A DNA stretch of 14,777 nt from Dehalococcoidia bacterium (lineage in GTDB: Bacteria > Chloroflexota > Dehalococcoidia > GIF9 > UBA5620), in NCBI GenBank assembly GCA_016783225.1, contig JADHWZ010000033.1:1-14777 (forward strand), written 5' to 3'. The notes below the pieces were generated by a model, which saw nothing but the letters and a program-made list of their open reading frames with translations, had not been told where the DNA came from and made no database searches. A program made the position numbers and the translations under genes. This document shows positions 1-6,328 of this stretch, one piece after another (the stretch's first letter is position 1; every line of letters starts with the position of its first letter).

Positions 1-89
1 CTAAACTCTCAGCAAAGGACTACCAGGCGCTGGTGGATATGCTCCCCACACTGGGGCATGTCGGCGAAGGCCATTGTCATTGCCACTAG
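1..89 (+). CDS. 3' end of an unknown gene with a His/Cys tail
   Basis: An open frame enters at the window edge (first full codon at 3) and stops with TAG at 87-89, leaving 28 readable residues. The segment looks helical (LSAKDYQALVDMLPTLGH) and ends VGEGHCHCH. Alternating His and Cys at an extreme C-terminus is a plausible metal ligand group, and the gene sits 70 bp upstream of a metal importer on the same strand. It could be the end of a metal regulator, a metallochaperone or an unrelated protein; the fragment is too short to decide. It is also possible that this frame is open only by chance. Confidence 0.4.
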   Translation, partial: KLSAKDYQALVDMLPTLGHVGEGHCHCH

Positions 90-111
90 CAGTCTAGAGT
101 AGCTACAAAAG

Positions 112-141
112 GGGGAACCGCCGCAAACGCGGCGGCTCCCT
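112..141. terminator. Strong GC-rich hairpin ahead of the importer operon
   Basis: CCGCCGC (118-124) pairs perfectly with GCGGCGG (129-135) around an AAAC loop. The stem extends outward for five more pairs (112-116 with 137-141, the outermost a G-T wobble) past one A-C mismatch. No T run follows on the + strand, so it is either a weak intrinsic terminator for the gene ending at 89 or a leader structure of the operon. The AGGAG ribosome site for the next gene begins only 6 bases after the stem, so folding could affect access to it. The structure is plain; the role is inference. Confidence 0.45.
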
Positions 142-159
142 GGTTCAGGAGTGGTAATT

Positions 160-624
160 GTGAATATGAAGTGGAGATTCGTAACACCCCTGTTTTGTCT
201 TCTTATACTTGGTCTGCCGATTATGCTTGGTCTACCGATGAAAGCCCTTGCCCATGGTGCTAAGATCGAATACACGGTTAACGTGGCCATTGAGATTGTC
301 GCCACCTATGACAATGGCGAACCGATGGCAGGTGCCCAGGTCGTGGTCTATGCGCCCGATGATCCATCCACTCCCTGGCTGACCGGGGTCTGTGATGATC
401 AGGGGCGCTTCACCTTCGTGCCTGACGCCTCCAAGCTAGGCACCTGGGACATTCAGGTACGCAAGGCAGGCCACGGCGACATCGTTCACATTCCTACTGG
501 CGAGGGTACGTTAGCGCCGGCTGGCGTTGGGGGCTACACCATCCTTCAAATTGTGCTGATGGCGGCTTGCGTTATTTGGGGGTTTGTTGGCACGGGATTC
601 TATTTCTCACGGAGGAGAGCCTGA
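160..624 (+). CDS. NikL-like periplasmic subunit of a nickel/cobalt ECF importer
   Basis: A 154-residue exported protein. Residues about 3-31 form a signal peptide ending KALA, so the mature chain would begin HGAKIEY with His first. The middle is a beta-rich carboxypeptidase-regulatory-like (Ig-type) domain (about 40-115) with the pattern DNGEPMAGAQVVVYAP and DDQGRFTFVPD. Residues about 125-150 form one C-terminal membrane helix followed by SRRRA. This layout matches the NikL accessory subunits that replace NikN/CbiN in nickel ECF systems; they are thought to help the S-component take up metal from the periplasm. GTG at 160 is chosen because AGGAG (147-151) lies 8 bases upstream; GTG 151 overlaps the ribosome site and ATG 166 is too far. 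The stop overlaps the next start by one base (TGATG), so the genes are co-translated. Metal preference is inferred. Confidence 0.75.
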   Translation: MNMKWRFVTPLFCLLILGLPIMLGLPMKALAHGAKIEYTVNVAIEIVATYDNGEPMAGAQVVVYAPDDPSTPWLTGVCDDQGRFTFVPDASKLGTWDIQVRKAGHGDIVHIPTGEGTLAPAGVGGYTILQIVLMAACVIWGFVGTGFYFSRRRA

Positions 625-1265
625 TGCACATCCCTGATGGTTTTCTGCCCGCCACCGTGTGTGCTGCCGGGTACATTGTCGCTGCACCGGTCACCTGGTA
701 CTCAATTCGCAAAATAAATCAAAAGGAAAATCCTCGTGCAGACATTCCCAAGGCCTCTCTACTGACGGCTGCCTTCTTTGTGGTTTCCTGGATCCACATA
801 CCAGTGCCGCCTACGAGTGTTCACCTGGTGCTCAATGGTCTTCTGGGTGCTGTGCTGGGTTACCTTGCCTTCCCGGCTATTCTCATCGGCCTGTTCTTCC
901 AGGCGGTGATGTTTCAGCATGGTGGCCTGACCACCCTGGGGGTGAACGCTCTCATAATGGGATTACCCGCGCTATTGTCTTACTACATATTCCGGCTGCG
1001 CAACATAATAGGCAAAAGGCAGCGAATCATGACCGGCGTGTTTGGATTCCTGGCTGGCTTCATTAGCGTCGGTGTCTCGGTGGGCATGTTTGCCGTCATT
1101 CTGTTGACTAGCATCACGGCACATTTGGACATCGCCACCGAACAGGCGGCAATCTACACACTCGCTCTGGCCCACTTGCCGCTGATGGTCATCGAAGGTG
1201 TTTTCACCGCGCTGGTGACCGTCTTTCTCTGGCGGGTGCGCCCACAGCTCTTGGATAACACATGA
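624..1265 (+). CDS. cbiM: CbiM/NikM substrate-binding membrane subunit (S-component)
   Basis: A 213-residue multi-pass membrane protein that binds Ni2+ or Co2+ for an ECF importer. It begins MHIPDGFLP, the family N-terminus whose free amino group and His2 coordinate the metal. A second conserved ligand is His67 in PPTSVHL, and the GLTTLGVNALIMGLP block (about 100-115) is the other family hallmark. ATG 624 is used because the family requires Met1-His2 and GGAGGAG lies at 611-617; an upstream in-frame start would add an unneeded extension. It overlaps the NikL-like gene by one base and the CbiQ start by four (ATGA). The pairing with a NikL-like partner and not CbiN points to nickel, but the protein sequence alone does not settle Ni versus Co. 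Confidence 0.9.
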   Translation: MHIPDGFLPATVCAAGYIVAAPVTWYSIRKINQKENPRADIPKASLLTAAFFVVSWIHIPVPPTSVHLVLNGLLGAVLGYLAFPAILIGLFFQAVMFQHGGLTTLGVNALIMGLPALLSYYIFRLRNIIGKRQRIMTGVFGFLAGFISVGVSVGMFAVILLTSITAHLDIATEQAAIYTLALAHLPLMVIEGVFTALVTVFLWRVRPQLLDNT

Positions 1266-2050
1266 GAATCGGAATCGATGAATACGCGTACCTCGGGTCT
1301 CCGTTACATCACTGGGACCCGAGATATAAGCTCATAGGCCTTATGACTGTGATCTTCGCCTTCTCCTTTGTCCGTGACCTGCGTATGCTTCCGGCAATGG
1401 TGGTGGTTACTTCTACTATCTATATGATTTCCAGACTACCTATTTCCTTCATGCGGACCCGATTGCGTTATCCTTCCTTCTTTCTTTTGGTGGTGGTACT
1501 TCTCTTGCCCTTCATATCGGGTCACACCGTCGTCATGAGCTTGGGTCCGCTCGATTTGCGGCAGGAAGGCCTTGTATCTGTGCTGTTGATAGCTACGAGG
1601 TTTCTCTCCATCCTGACGGTTGGCCTGGTTCTGTTTGGGACGGCTCCCTTTTTGACGACCATCAAAGCGATGCGGGCTTTGGGGCTGCCTGCCATCCTGA
1701 CTGATATGACGCTTCTTGCCTTTCGCTACCTCAACGAAATCGGGGACGACCTGCACAAAATGGAGACGTCAATGAAACTCCGGGGGTTTCACGAGCGGCG
1801 CTTTAGCAGGCATGGCCTCGGTATTCTGGCATGGCTGGGCGGCAGCATACTGGTGCGTAGCTATGAGCGATCTGAATGGGTTTACAAGGCAATGATTGTG
1901 CGAGGCTACGACCACGCTCTACACCCCCGCGAGGAGTTCAAGGCTTCTTCCCGTGACCTGATAGCCCTCATTGCTATTCTTTTGGTTGCGGTCGGATTCA
2001 TTGCAGGGGACATCCTGTGTAGACGCGAGGCAATGGCCTTGCTACAATGA
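1262..2050 (+). CDS. cbiQ: CbiQ-type transmembrane T-component of the ECF importer
   Basis: A 262-residue integral membrane protein that couples ATP hydrolysis by CbiO to metal release by the S-component. Two cytoplasmic coupling motifs are clear: SMKLRGF (170-176) and AMIVRGY (210-216), both with the Arg-Gly signature that docks onto the ATPase. Hydrophobic helices occupy about 22-60, 70-88, 103-125 and 230-250. The length is usual for CbiQ. The start overlaps the CbiM stop as ATGA and the stop overlaps the CbiO start in the same way, so subunit synthesis is probably translationally coupled. It is clearly diverged from the second CbiQ at 13489-14271, so this is an older paralogue and not a recent duplicate. 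Confidence 0.9.
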   Translation: MRIGIDEYAYLGSPLHHWDPRYKLIGLMTVIFAFSFVRDLRMLPAMVVVTSTIYMISRLPISFMRTRLRYPSFFLLVVVLLLPFISGHTVVMSLGPLDLRQEGLVSVLLIATRFLSILTVGLVLFGTAPFLTTIKAMRALGLPAILTDMTLLAFRYLNEIGDDLHKMETSMKLRGFHERRFSRHGLGILAWLGGSILVRSYERSEWVYKAMIVRGYDHALHPREEFKASSRDLIALIAILLVAVGFIAGDILCRREAMALLQ

Positions 2051-2853
2051 CTCGAAGGTGCGTGACGAGGAATCAGATGCAGCAGTATCACCAAGAGAGC
2101 CCGGGGCAACCTGCACTGGTGGTTTCCGGATTATGGTTCTCCTATCCGGACATGCCAAATGTTCTGCAAGACGTTAGTCTCAAGGTTATGCCGGGAGAGC
2201 GGGTTGGACTGATCGGCCCCAATGGAGCCGGCAAAACCACCTTCTTTCTGGGGATATGTGGTGTGCTGAAGCCGTCTGCCGGGGAGATCGTTGTGTTAGG
2301 CAAGCGAGTGTTGAATGGGGACTTCCGCCCTGAAGTCGGTCTGGTATTTCAGAATCCGGACGACCAGCTTTTCTGCCCGTCGGTGCGGGACGACGTTGCC
2401 TTCGGCCCGCTCAATATGGGACTCCCAAGAGATGAGGTTGAAGTCAGAGTCGCAGAGGCACTCTCAACCGTGGGTGGGTCTGAACTTGCTGATAGGCCAG
2501 CTCACCATCTGTCGGAAGGGGAGAAACGTATGGTGTCGATTGCAGGCGTGCTGGCCATGCGACCACGACTGGTAATCCATGACGAGCCCAGCGCCAACCT
2601 TGACATCCGCTCACGGCGTCGCCTCATCCGCCTCATGCAGGCATCGAAGGAGACTCTTCTGATTGCCTCCCATGACCTGGAACTCGTCCTGGAGATCTGC
2701 ACCCGAGTAGTGCTGATAGATGGAGGACGCATTATTGTCGATGGGGATCCCCGCCAAGTCATGGGCGACGACAGGTTGATGGAGGCCCATGGACAGGAAA
2801 AGCCCCATTCCCTTGTGCCGCACCGGGCGCCTCACCCACACCATCATCAGTGA
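2047..2853 (+). CDS. cbiO: CbiO-type ATPase of the ECF importer with a His-rich tail
   Basis: A cytoplasmic ABC ATPase of 268 residues that powers the importer. Motifs in order: Walker A GPNGAGKTT (57-65), Q-loop FQNPDDQLF (101-109), signature LSEGE (155-159), Walker B LVIHDEP (175-181), H-loop SHD (208-210). The last 21 residues hold seven His (positions 248, 254, 259, 263, 265-267) and end HPHHHQ; the CbiO of the cobalt operon in this window lacks such a tail. This suggests a cytosolic metal-binding end, consistent with nickel handling. ATG 2047 overlaps the CbiQ stop (ATGA). ATG 2077 is an equally good alternative, with GAGGA 5 bases upstream, giving 258 residues without touching any motif. 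Confidence 0.9.
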   Translation: MTRRCVTRNQMQQYHQESPGQPALVVSGLWFSYPDMPNVLQDVSLKVMPGERVGLIGPNGAGKTTFFLGICGVLKPSAGEIVVLGKRVLNGDFRPEVGLVFQNPDDQLFCPSVRDDVAFGPLNMGLPRDEVEVRVAEALSTVGGSELADRPAHHLSEGEKRMVSIAGVLAMRPRLVIHDEPSANLDIRSRRRLIRLMQASKETLLIASHDLELVLEICTRVVLIDGGRIIVDGDPRQVMGDDRLMEAHGQEKPHSLVPHRAPHPHHHQ

Positions 2854-2928
2854 TTCCCCTTTCCTACGGGCTCGAGGCCTGACACTCTCAGTAAGTTGAA
2901 TTCAGACTTGTGCAAGGAGGGATGCGCG

Positions 2929-3147
2929 ATGTACCGGAGTGACAGAGAGAAACTCACAATTCTGCTAGACCATTGGATTGACCACAACAAGGAACACGGT
3001 GGAGAATTCAGGGAGTGGGCCGGCAAAGCCAAGGGTTTCGGGGAAGGTGTGGTGCAGAAAGACATGTTGGACGCAGCGGAGCACGTGGACAAGGCCAGTG
3101 AGTCCTTACAGAGGGCTTTGGACAAATTGAAAAAGGCAGAATCATGA
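2929..3147 (+). CDS. Small helical protein with an HX3HX3H motif
   Basis: A 72-residue soluble, charged, helical protein. ATG 2929 has a perfect AGGAGG (2915-2920) 8 bases upstream, a stronger site than its neighbours have. His15, His19 and His23 are spaced by four, which places them on one face of a helix, and His52 lies on the second predicted helix, so a small helical hairpin could bind a metal. The HNKEH..EFREWA stretch resembles short uncharacterised proteins I recall near cobalt/nickel importers, but I cannot name the family with certainty. It follows cbiO by 75 bp with no obvious terminator, so it is probably the last gene of the importer operon. Role as metal chaperone, sensor or storage protein is inference. 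Confidence 0.7.
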   Translation: MYRSDREKLTILLDHWIDHNKEHGGEFREWAGKAKGFGEGVVQKDMLDAAEHVDKASESLQRALDKLKKAES

Positions 3148-3173
3148 AGCTCGCTATTGACTGTGAACAAATG

Positions 3174-4025
3174 CTAGTGCAACTGCAAGCTCATATCCAG
3201 AGCTTTCGGCGAGTGGGTGAGAGCCCCTACCGAGATAAGGTCAACCCCGGTTTCGGCAACGGCGCGGACTTCGTGCAAAGTGATGCCTCCGGAGGCTTCG
3301 ACTAGAGCACGACCTTTGATTAGCCGGACAGCCTGACGCATGTCTTGAAGGTCCATATTATCCAGCATGATGATGTCGACGCCGGCTTCAGCCGCCTCTG
3401 AAGCTTCTTGCGGAGTCTTGACCTCCACCTCGATTCTTACCTTAGCCGGAGCTTTCTGGCGCGCCTTGGCTATAATCTCTTTCATAGTCAGCCCCTGGCT
3501 GCGAAGTGCTGCCAGGTGATTGTCCTTAATCAGAATGCCATCCCCTAGGTGCATGCGGTGGTTCTTGCCGCCGCCAGCTTGCACCGCATACTTTTCCAGC
3601 GCTCTTAGGCCCGGCGTAGTCTTCCTGGTATCGGTGATTTGGGCAGGCAAGCCTTTGACCGCTTCGACGTAACGAGCCGTCTCTGAGGCAATGCCGCTCA
3701 GATGCTGGAGGAAATTCAGGGCAACTCGCTCGGCTTTCAGCATGCTGGCCCACTTGCCCTCTATCTTGGCTATCACATCCCCAGGGTTGACCTCACCTCC
3801 GTCTTTGACGAGGATGTCCACCTTTAGCTGGGGGTCGACCTTGAGGAAAACCTGCCTGGCAACTTCAGTCCCGGCTATGATTCCTTTTGCCTTAGCTGTG
3901 ATTGACGCCTTTCCTTGCTGGTCGTCCGGCACCAGCGCCTCGGTGGTAACATCACCCCGGCCGAGGTCTTCAGCCAAGGCCCGGTCGATGACCTGTTCAA
4001 CCTGCTGAGTGTCTGTTAATTCCAT
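3174..4025 (-). CDS. nadC: Nicotinate-nucleotide pyrophosphorylase (carboxylating)
   Basis: A 283-residue cytoplasmic enzyme converting quinolinate and PRPP to nicotinate mononucleotide, CO2 and pyrophosphate in de novo NAD synthesis. All family blocks are present: GDVTTEA (24-30), AERVALNFLQHLSG (98-111), DTRKTTPGLR (132-141), GGGKNHR (151-157), DGILIKDNH (162-170), EVEV (199-202), LDN (221-223), EASGGI (243-248), SVGALTHS (265-272). The length is normal. nadA and nadB are not in the window. The gene converges on the importer operon with only 26 bp between the two stops. Upstream, TTGTAA and TAGAAT (16-bp spacer, - strand, 4037-4064) look promoter-like, but that would leave almost no leader. 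The 170-bp gap to the next gene is GC-rich with a short hairpin (4086-4106) and nothing else I can support. Confidence 0.95.
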   Translation of the reverse strand: MELTDTQQVEQVIDRALAEDLGRGDVTTEALVPDDQQGKASITAKAKGIIAGTEVARQVFLKVDPQLKVDILVKDGGEVNPGDVIAKIEGKWASMLKAERVALNFLQHLSGIASETARYVEAVKGLPAQITDTRKTTPGLRALEKYAVQAGGGKNHRMHLGDGILIKDNHLAALRSQGLTMKEIIAKARQKAPAKVRIEVEVKTPQEASEAAEAGVDIIMLDNMDLQDMRQAVRLIKGRALVEASGGITLHEVRAVAETGVDLISVGALTHSPKALDMSLQLH

Positions 4026-4173
4026 TTTCTACCCTGATTCTACCAGACGCAGCGGAAATTACAAACAGTTTCCTAGGATTTTGCCCGGGGCGGTGCGCGG
4101 GCCCCGACAGTGGCGGTCGCCCTCGGTGGGCAGGTGGTTCGCAATAAAGACAGTGAGCCAGACCGTACGCGGG

Positions 4174-4197
4174 ATATGAATTAACTAGAATTCATAT
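4174..4197. promoter_or_regulatory. Inverted repeat over the start of the DUF5677-like gene
   Basis: ATATGAATT (4174-4182) and AATTCATAT (4189-4197) are perfect 9-bp inverted copies separated by AACTAG. The right arm runs into the ATG at 4196-4198. The position is suitable for an operator or for an mRNA hairpin that hides the start codon. No binding protein is encoded next to it, so the function is a guess. Confidence 0.35.
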
Positions 4198-5176
4198 GCC
4201 GACAGATGACTATCAAACAATGAGTTTAAGTAAAACAATCAACATGTTAGAATCAATTGCGATGGAAAAAACAAGACCAGAGTTCTTCAAAATACAGGAT
4301 TTTCACCTTAGAAAAACTCGAGTAAATTTGCACAAACTCGATAGCTTGCAATCCAAAGATCAATACGTATCTCTCAGTCTTAAACTGTTAAGAGAATCAG
4401 GTACAGTCACAGCACTGCTTGCATTTGCTCACCCTCTCGACAATATGAATAGGCCAAGAAATTGGACCAGAGATGAGGCAATATTGTGTGGTCTTATGGT
4501 TCGGCTTCTGAAATTACAGCTTGGGGTCGTAGATGCAATCAGACAGCGGAAGATGGAAATAGAACACATTCTGATGCGTTGCCTTGCGGAAACTGCGATA
4601 AATTTAAGATACCTTTTACTTAAAGGCAGACAATCAAAGGAAATATACGAGGGATATATACAGTATTCATTGCATGAAGAGCAGAGATTACTAGATATGA
4701 TTGATAAGAGTATTAAAGCCAGAGGTCAGGAGCTTCCAATAGAACGGCAAATGCGGGGATCTATCCTAAAGTCATTTGAAGATTCTGGCTTCACGCCCAA
4801 TAGTCTTGACACGAAATGGCAAAGGGGATGGAGCGGGAATCTGTTTGATAGAGCACGTGCAACAGGTATGGAGGATGCTTACTTGGGTATTTTCGGACTT
4901 CCAAGTCATGCAGTACACGGCAATTGGCAAGACCTTCTACTGTACCACGTAGAACGCTGTGGCGATGAATTCATACCACGTGATGGCTGGGCTGAACCAG
5001 AGCCAGAATTCGCACTTACGGCTGTTTTTCTCACTTGTAAGAGCTGCGAGGATTACTTAAACATAATTTTACCTGAGTGCGATGACCGCAACAAAATTTC
5101 TGGCGTGATCAAAGATTTGATTGGTCGCACGCTTCTAGTTATTCAGATATGGCAACGGTTCTCTGAAAAACATTAG
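4196..5176 (+). CDS. Orphan protein resembling DUF5677
   Basis: A 326-residue, mostly helical, soluble protein of unknown function. The central part (about 110-170: VDAIRQRKMEIEHILMRCLAE, then INLRYLLL and YEGYIQYSL) and the later LPSHAVHGNWQDLL (about 236-249) resemble the DUF5677 family, in which a helix pair with conserved Arg/Glu is followed by a Ser..His-Gly motif. That assignment rests on recalled pattern only. No clear ribosome site precedes ATG 4196; ATG 4220 and ATG 4262 are other possible starts. Base composition is visibly richer in A and T than nadC or the cbi genes, and it stands alone next to a tRNA-derived repeat, so it is probably acquired cargo. DUF5677 genes often sit in islands, but a defence role here is unproven. 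Confidence 0.6.
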   Translation: MPTDDYQTMSLSKTINMLESIAMEKTRPEFFKIQDFHLRKTRVNLHKLDSLQSKDQYVSLSLKLLRESGTVTALLAFAHPLDNMNRPRNWTRDEAILCGLMVRLLKLQLGVVDAIRQRKMEIEHILMRCLAETAINLRYLLLKGRQSKEIYEGYIQYSLHEEQRLLDMIDKSIKARGQELPIERQMRGSILKSFEDSGFTPNSLDTKWQRGWSGNLFDRARATGMEDAYLGIFGLPSHAVHGNWQDLLLYHVERCGDEFIPRDGWAEPEPEFALTAVFLTCKSCEDYLNIILPECDDRNKISGVIKDLIGRTLLVIQIWQRFSEKH

Positions 5177-5187
5177 TTGATAGAAGA

Positions 5188-5218
5188 AAAGCCCTCGGTT
5201 TCTGTGGCCAAGGGCTTT
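5188..5218. terminator. Hairpin terminator after the DUF5677-like gene
   Basis: AAAGCCCT (5188-5195) pairs perfectly with AGGGCTTT (5211-5218) across a 15-base loop, starting 12 bases after the stop at 5176. A T-rich stretch follows on the + strand, and the A-rich 5' side gives TTTTCTTC on the - strand, so it could act in both directions. It also separates this gene from the tRNA fragment that starts 11 bases later. Confidence 0.7.
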
Positions 5219-5228
5219 GTCCATTTCT

Positions 5229-5273
5229 TGGTAGGGGTGGTTGGATTTGAACCAACGACCTTCGGGTTATGAG
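5229..5273 (-). pseudogene. tRNA-Met 3' part (attachment-site copy)
   Basis: Read on the - strand this gives an anticodon loop CTCATAA (anticodon CAT), 3' anticodon stem CCCGA, variable AGGTC, T-stem GTTGG/CCAAC around TTCAAAT, acceptor strand CACCCCT, discriminator A and CCA. The 5' side of the anticodon stem (ACAGA, 5274-5278) does not pair with CCCGA, and no D-arm or matching AGGGGTG acceptor strand follows. It is therefore only the 3' part of a methionine tRNA, as left at one end of an element that integrates into a tRNA gene. Confidence 0.7.
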
Positions 5274-5392
5274 TCTGTAGGCTAGTGTCCCAAAGAATGT
5301 CGCTACGTTCAAATTAGAACCTTCGTGCCAATTGCCTAAAATCTGTTTTGAGCGTAGAATACCAACTGGTGATAACCTGTTTCATTCAGTCC

Positions 5393-5410
5393 GTTAGCTT
5401 TTTGTTAGCT
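5393..5410 (+). repeat. Paired GTTAGCT heptamers, left side
   Basis: GTTAGCT occurs at 5393-5399 and 5404-5410, start to start 11 bp, separated by TTTT. The same 18-bp block with one difference is at 6302-6319. Spacing of about one helical turn and location inside each tRNA-derived repeat suggest arm-type recombinase binding sites; this is inference. Confidence 0.5.
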
Positions 5411-5457
5411 TTTTTATAACTTCACTTCGAGCGTGAGGTAATGACAGCGGGTAATAG

Positions 5458-5970
5458 ATGACAAAGAGAAGAGAGGCGATACGTCTCGCCCATAAGGCCG
5501 ACTACCAGGCAAGGATCTTACGAGACAAGGCCATTGATGAGGCATTGTGGGTATTCCAGAAGACCAATTGGGAGGCAGAGCGGGTATTCAATAAGGCCAA
5601 AGCCCAGGCAGAGAAGGACTACTACGAGACTATAGCCCAGGCGGAGGAGTACTACAAGGGCAAAGCTCAGGCTTCGAAGGGCTACAAGGAGGCCGAAGCC
5701 CAGGCAGAGATGAACTATAACGAGACCATAGCACAGGCTACGGAGGACTACTACAATGCCAAAGCCCAGGCGTCGGAGGACTACAAGAAGGCCAAAGCTC
5801 AGGCAGAGAAGGACCACAAGGAGGCCCGACTCCAGGTGTTGAAGGACTACTGTGAGACCACGGGCCTCTCCGTGCAGGAGGTCCTAGCCCAGGAACGGGA
5901 GCGCTACAGGGAGGTTATCGCCAGGTTACCGAATCTCGAAGAAGATAGCCCTGCCCCAGGGCGACGTTAA
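5458..5970 (+). CDS. Hendecad-repeat coiled-coil protein of unknown function
   Basis: A 170-residue, highly charged protein with no signal peptide or membrane segment. Residues 48-123 are seven tandem units, six of 11 residues and one of 10, with pattern xAQAxxDYxxA (for example KAQAEKDYYET, IAQATEDYYNA, KAQASEDYKKA), then a degenerate eighth unit to 134. Eleven-residue periodicity is that of hendecad coiled coils and loosely recalls the 11-mers of group 3 LEA proteins, but here Tyr recurs at position 8. The C-terminal part (SVQEVLAQERERYREVIARL) is also helical. ATG 5458 has no good ribosome site; a seven-codon frame (5441-5461), just after GAGG at 5435-5438, overlaps it as ATGA and may couple translation. 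It lies directly before the integrase relic, whose sequence continues in the same frame after the TAA. Function unknown; cargo of the element. Confidence 0.65.
   Translation: MTKRREAIRLAHKADYQARILRDKAIDEALWVFQKTNWEAERVFNKAKAQAEKDYYETIAQAEEYYKGKAQASKGYKEAEAQAEMNYNETIAQATEDYYNAKAQASEDYKKAKAQAEKDHKEARLQVLKDYCETTGLSVQEVLAQERERYREVIARLPNLEEDSPAPGRR
5599..5826 (+). repeat. Tandem 33-bp-type repeats inside the coiled-coil gene
   Basis: Units begin at 5599, 5632, 5662, 5695, 5728, 5761 and 5794; six are 33 bp and the one at 5632 is 30 bp. Each opens with a variant of AARGCYCAGGCNNMGRAGGA. The nucleotide similarity between units shows that the protein repeat grew by DNA duplication and was not kept only by selection on amino acids. 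Confidence 0.7.
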
Positions 5971-6010
5971 GCCGTCCAGAAGGCCAAGGTAGACAAGAGA
6001 ATAGTCAGGC

Positions 6011-6306
6011 GTGCCGCCGGCAAAGTCACTGGGCACAGCTTGGGCAAACTCCCCGTCTGCTACCCTAGTCCTGAGAGAGCACAAGGAAAGGCAAGAGCTA
6101 CGCATAGCCATGCTTCTTTGATGCTCAAACAGGGCACTCATCCCAAGATTGTTCAGGAGCGTCTCGGCCATGCCAGTATACAAATAACCCTTGATACCTA
6201 CAGCCACGTTGCCCCTGGGCTTCAAGAAGCAGCAGCCTCCTTTGACGAAGGTCTACGGGTTAGCAAAGTCGAAGCTAAAGAACAGGCCGTCGAAAATCTT
6301 GGTTAG
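6011..6306 (+). pseudogene. Tyrosine-recombinase (phage-type integrase) C-terminal relic
   Basis: The conserved end of a site-specific recombinase is readable at about 6103-6306: HSHASLMLKQG, then HPKIVQERLGHASIQ and LDTYSHVAPGLQEAA with the nucleophile Tyr. Upstream, a different frame (6011-6102) carries SPSATLVLREHKERQELR, an earlier part of the same family. The two join around 6102, where GAGCTACGC-ATAGCCAT looks like a family-type DLRHSHA missing one C. Residues normally lying between LREHKERQ and DLRH are also gone, as is the whole N-terminal DNA-binding half and the first catalytic Arg. So this is an internally deleted, frameshifted and truncated integrase, almost certainly inactive. 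It explains the flanking tRNA-derived repeats. Confidence 0.75.
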
Positions 6307-6319
6307 CTATTTGTTAGCT
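6302..6319 (+). repeat. Paired GTTAGCT heptamers, right side
   Basis: GTTAGCT at 6302-6308 and 6313-6319, again 11 bp start to start, overlapping the integrase stop codon. A further single GTTAGCT is at 6363-6369, eight bases before the right tRNA-derived repeat. This mirrors the block at 5393-5410 and strengthens the idea of recombinase arm sites. Confidence 0.5.
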
Positions 6320-6328
6320 AAGATGAAA

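Noticed and set aside
1..160. A cobalamin riboswitch upstream of the left importer
   Set aside because: No B12-box-like conserved core is seen in the available 160 bases; only a simple hairpin is present.
2509..2523. LSEGE in place of the more usual LSGGQ in the left CbiO signature
   Set aside because: Glu at this position occurs in many functional CbiO-type ATPases, and the other catalytic motifs are intact.
3144..3305. A 53-codon + strand frame starting on the stop of the 72-residue gene (ATGA)
   Set aside because: It lies entirely over the 3' end of nadC, has no recognisable pattern, and its overlap start is likely chance.
4037..4064. Promoter for nadC (TTGTAA, 16 bp, TAGAAT on the - strand)
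   Set aside because: The implied start would leave about five leader bases and lose the AGGG ribosome site, so it is not listed as a feature.
5518..5817. A 99-codon - strand frame across the coiled-coil gene
   Set aside because: Its Leu/Val-rich repeats are the complement of the Lys/Glu/Ala repeat codons, as expected for a shadow of a repetitive gene.
5599..5859. Regularly spaced repeats that might suggest a CRISPR array
   Set aside because: The units are contiguous, in frame and translated, with no unique spacers or cas genes.
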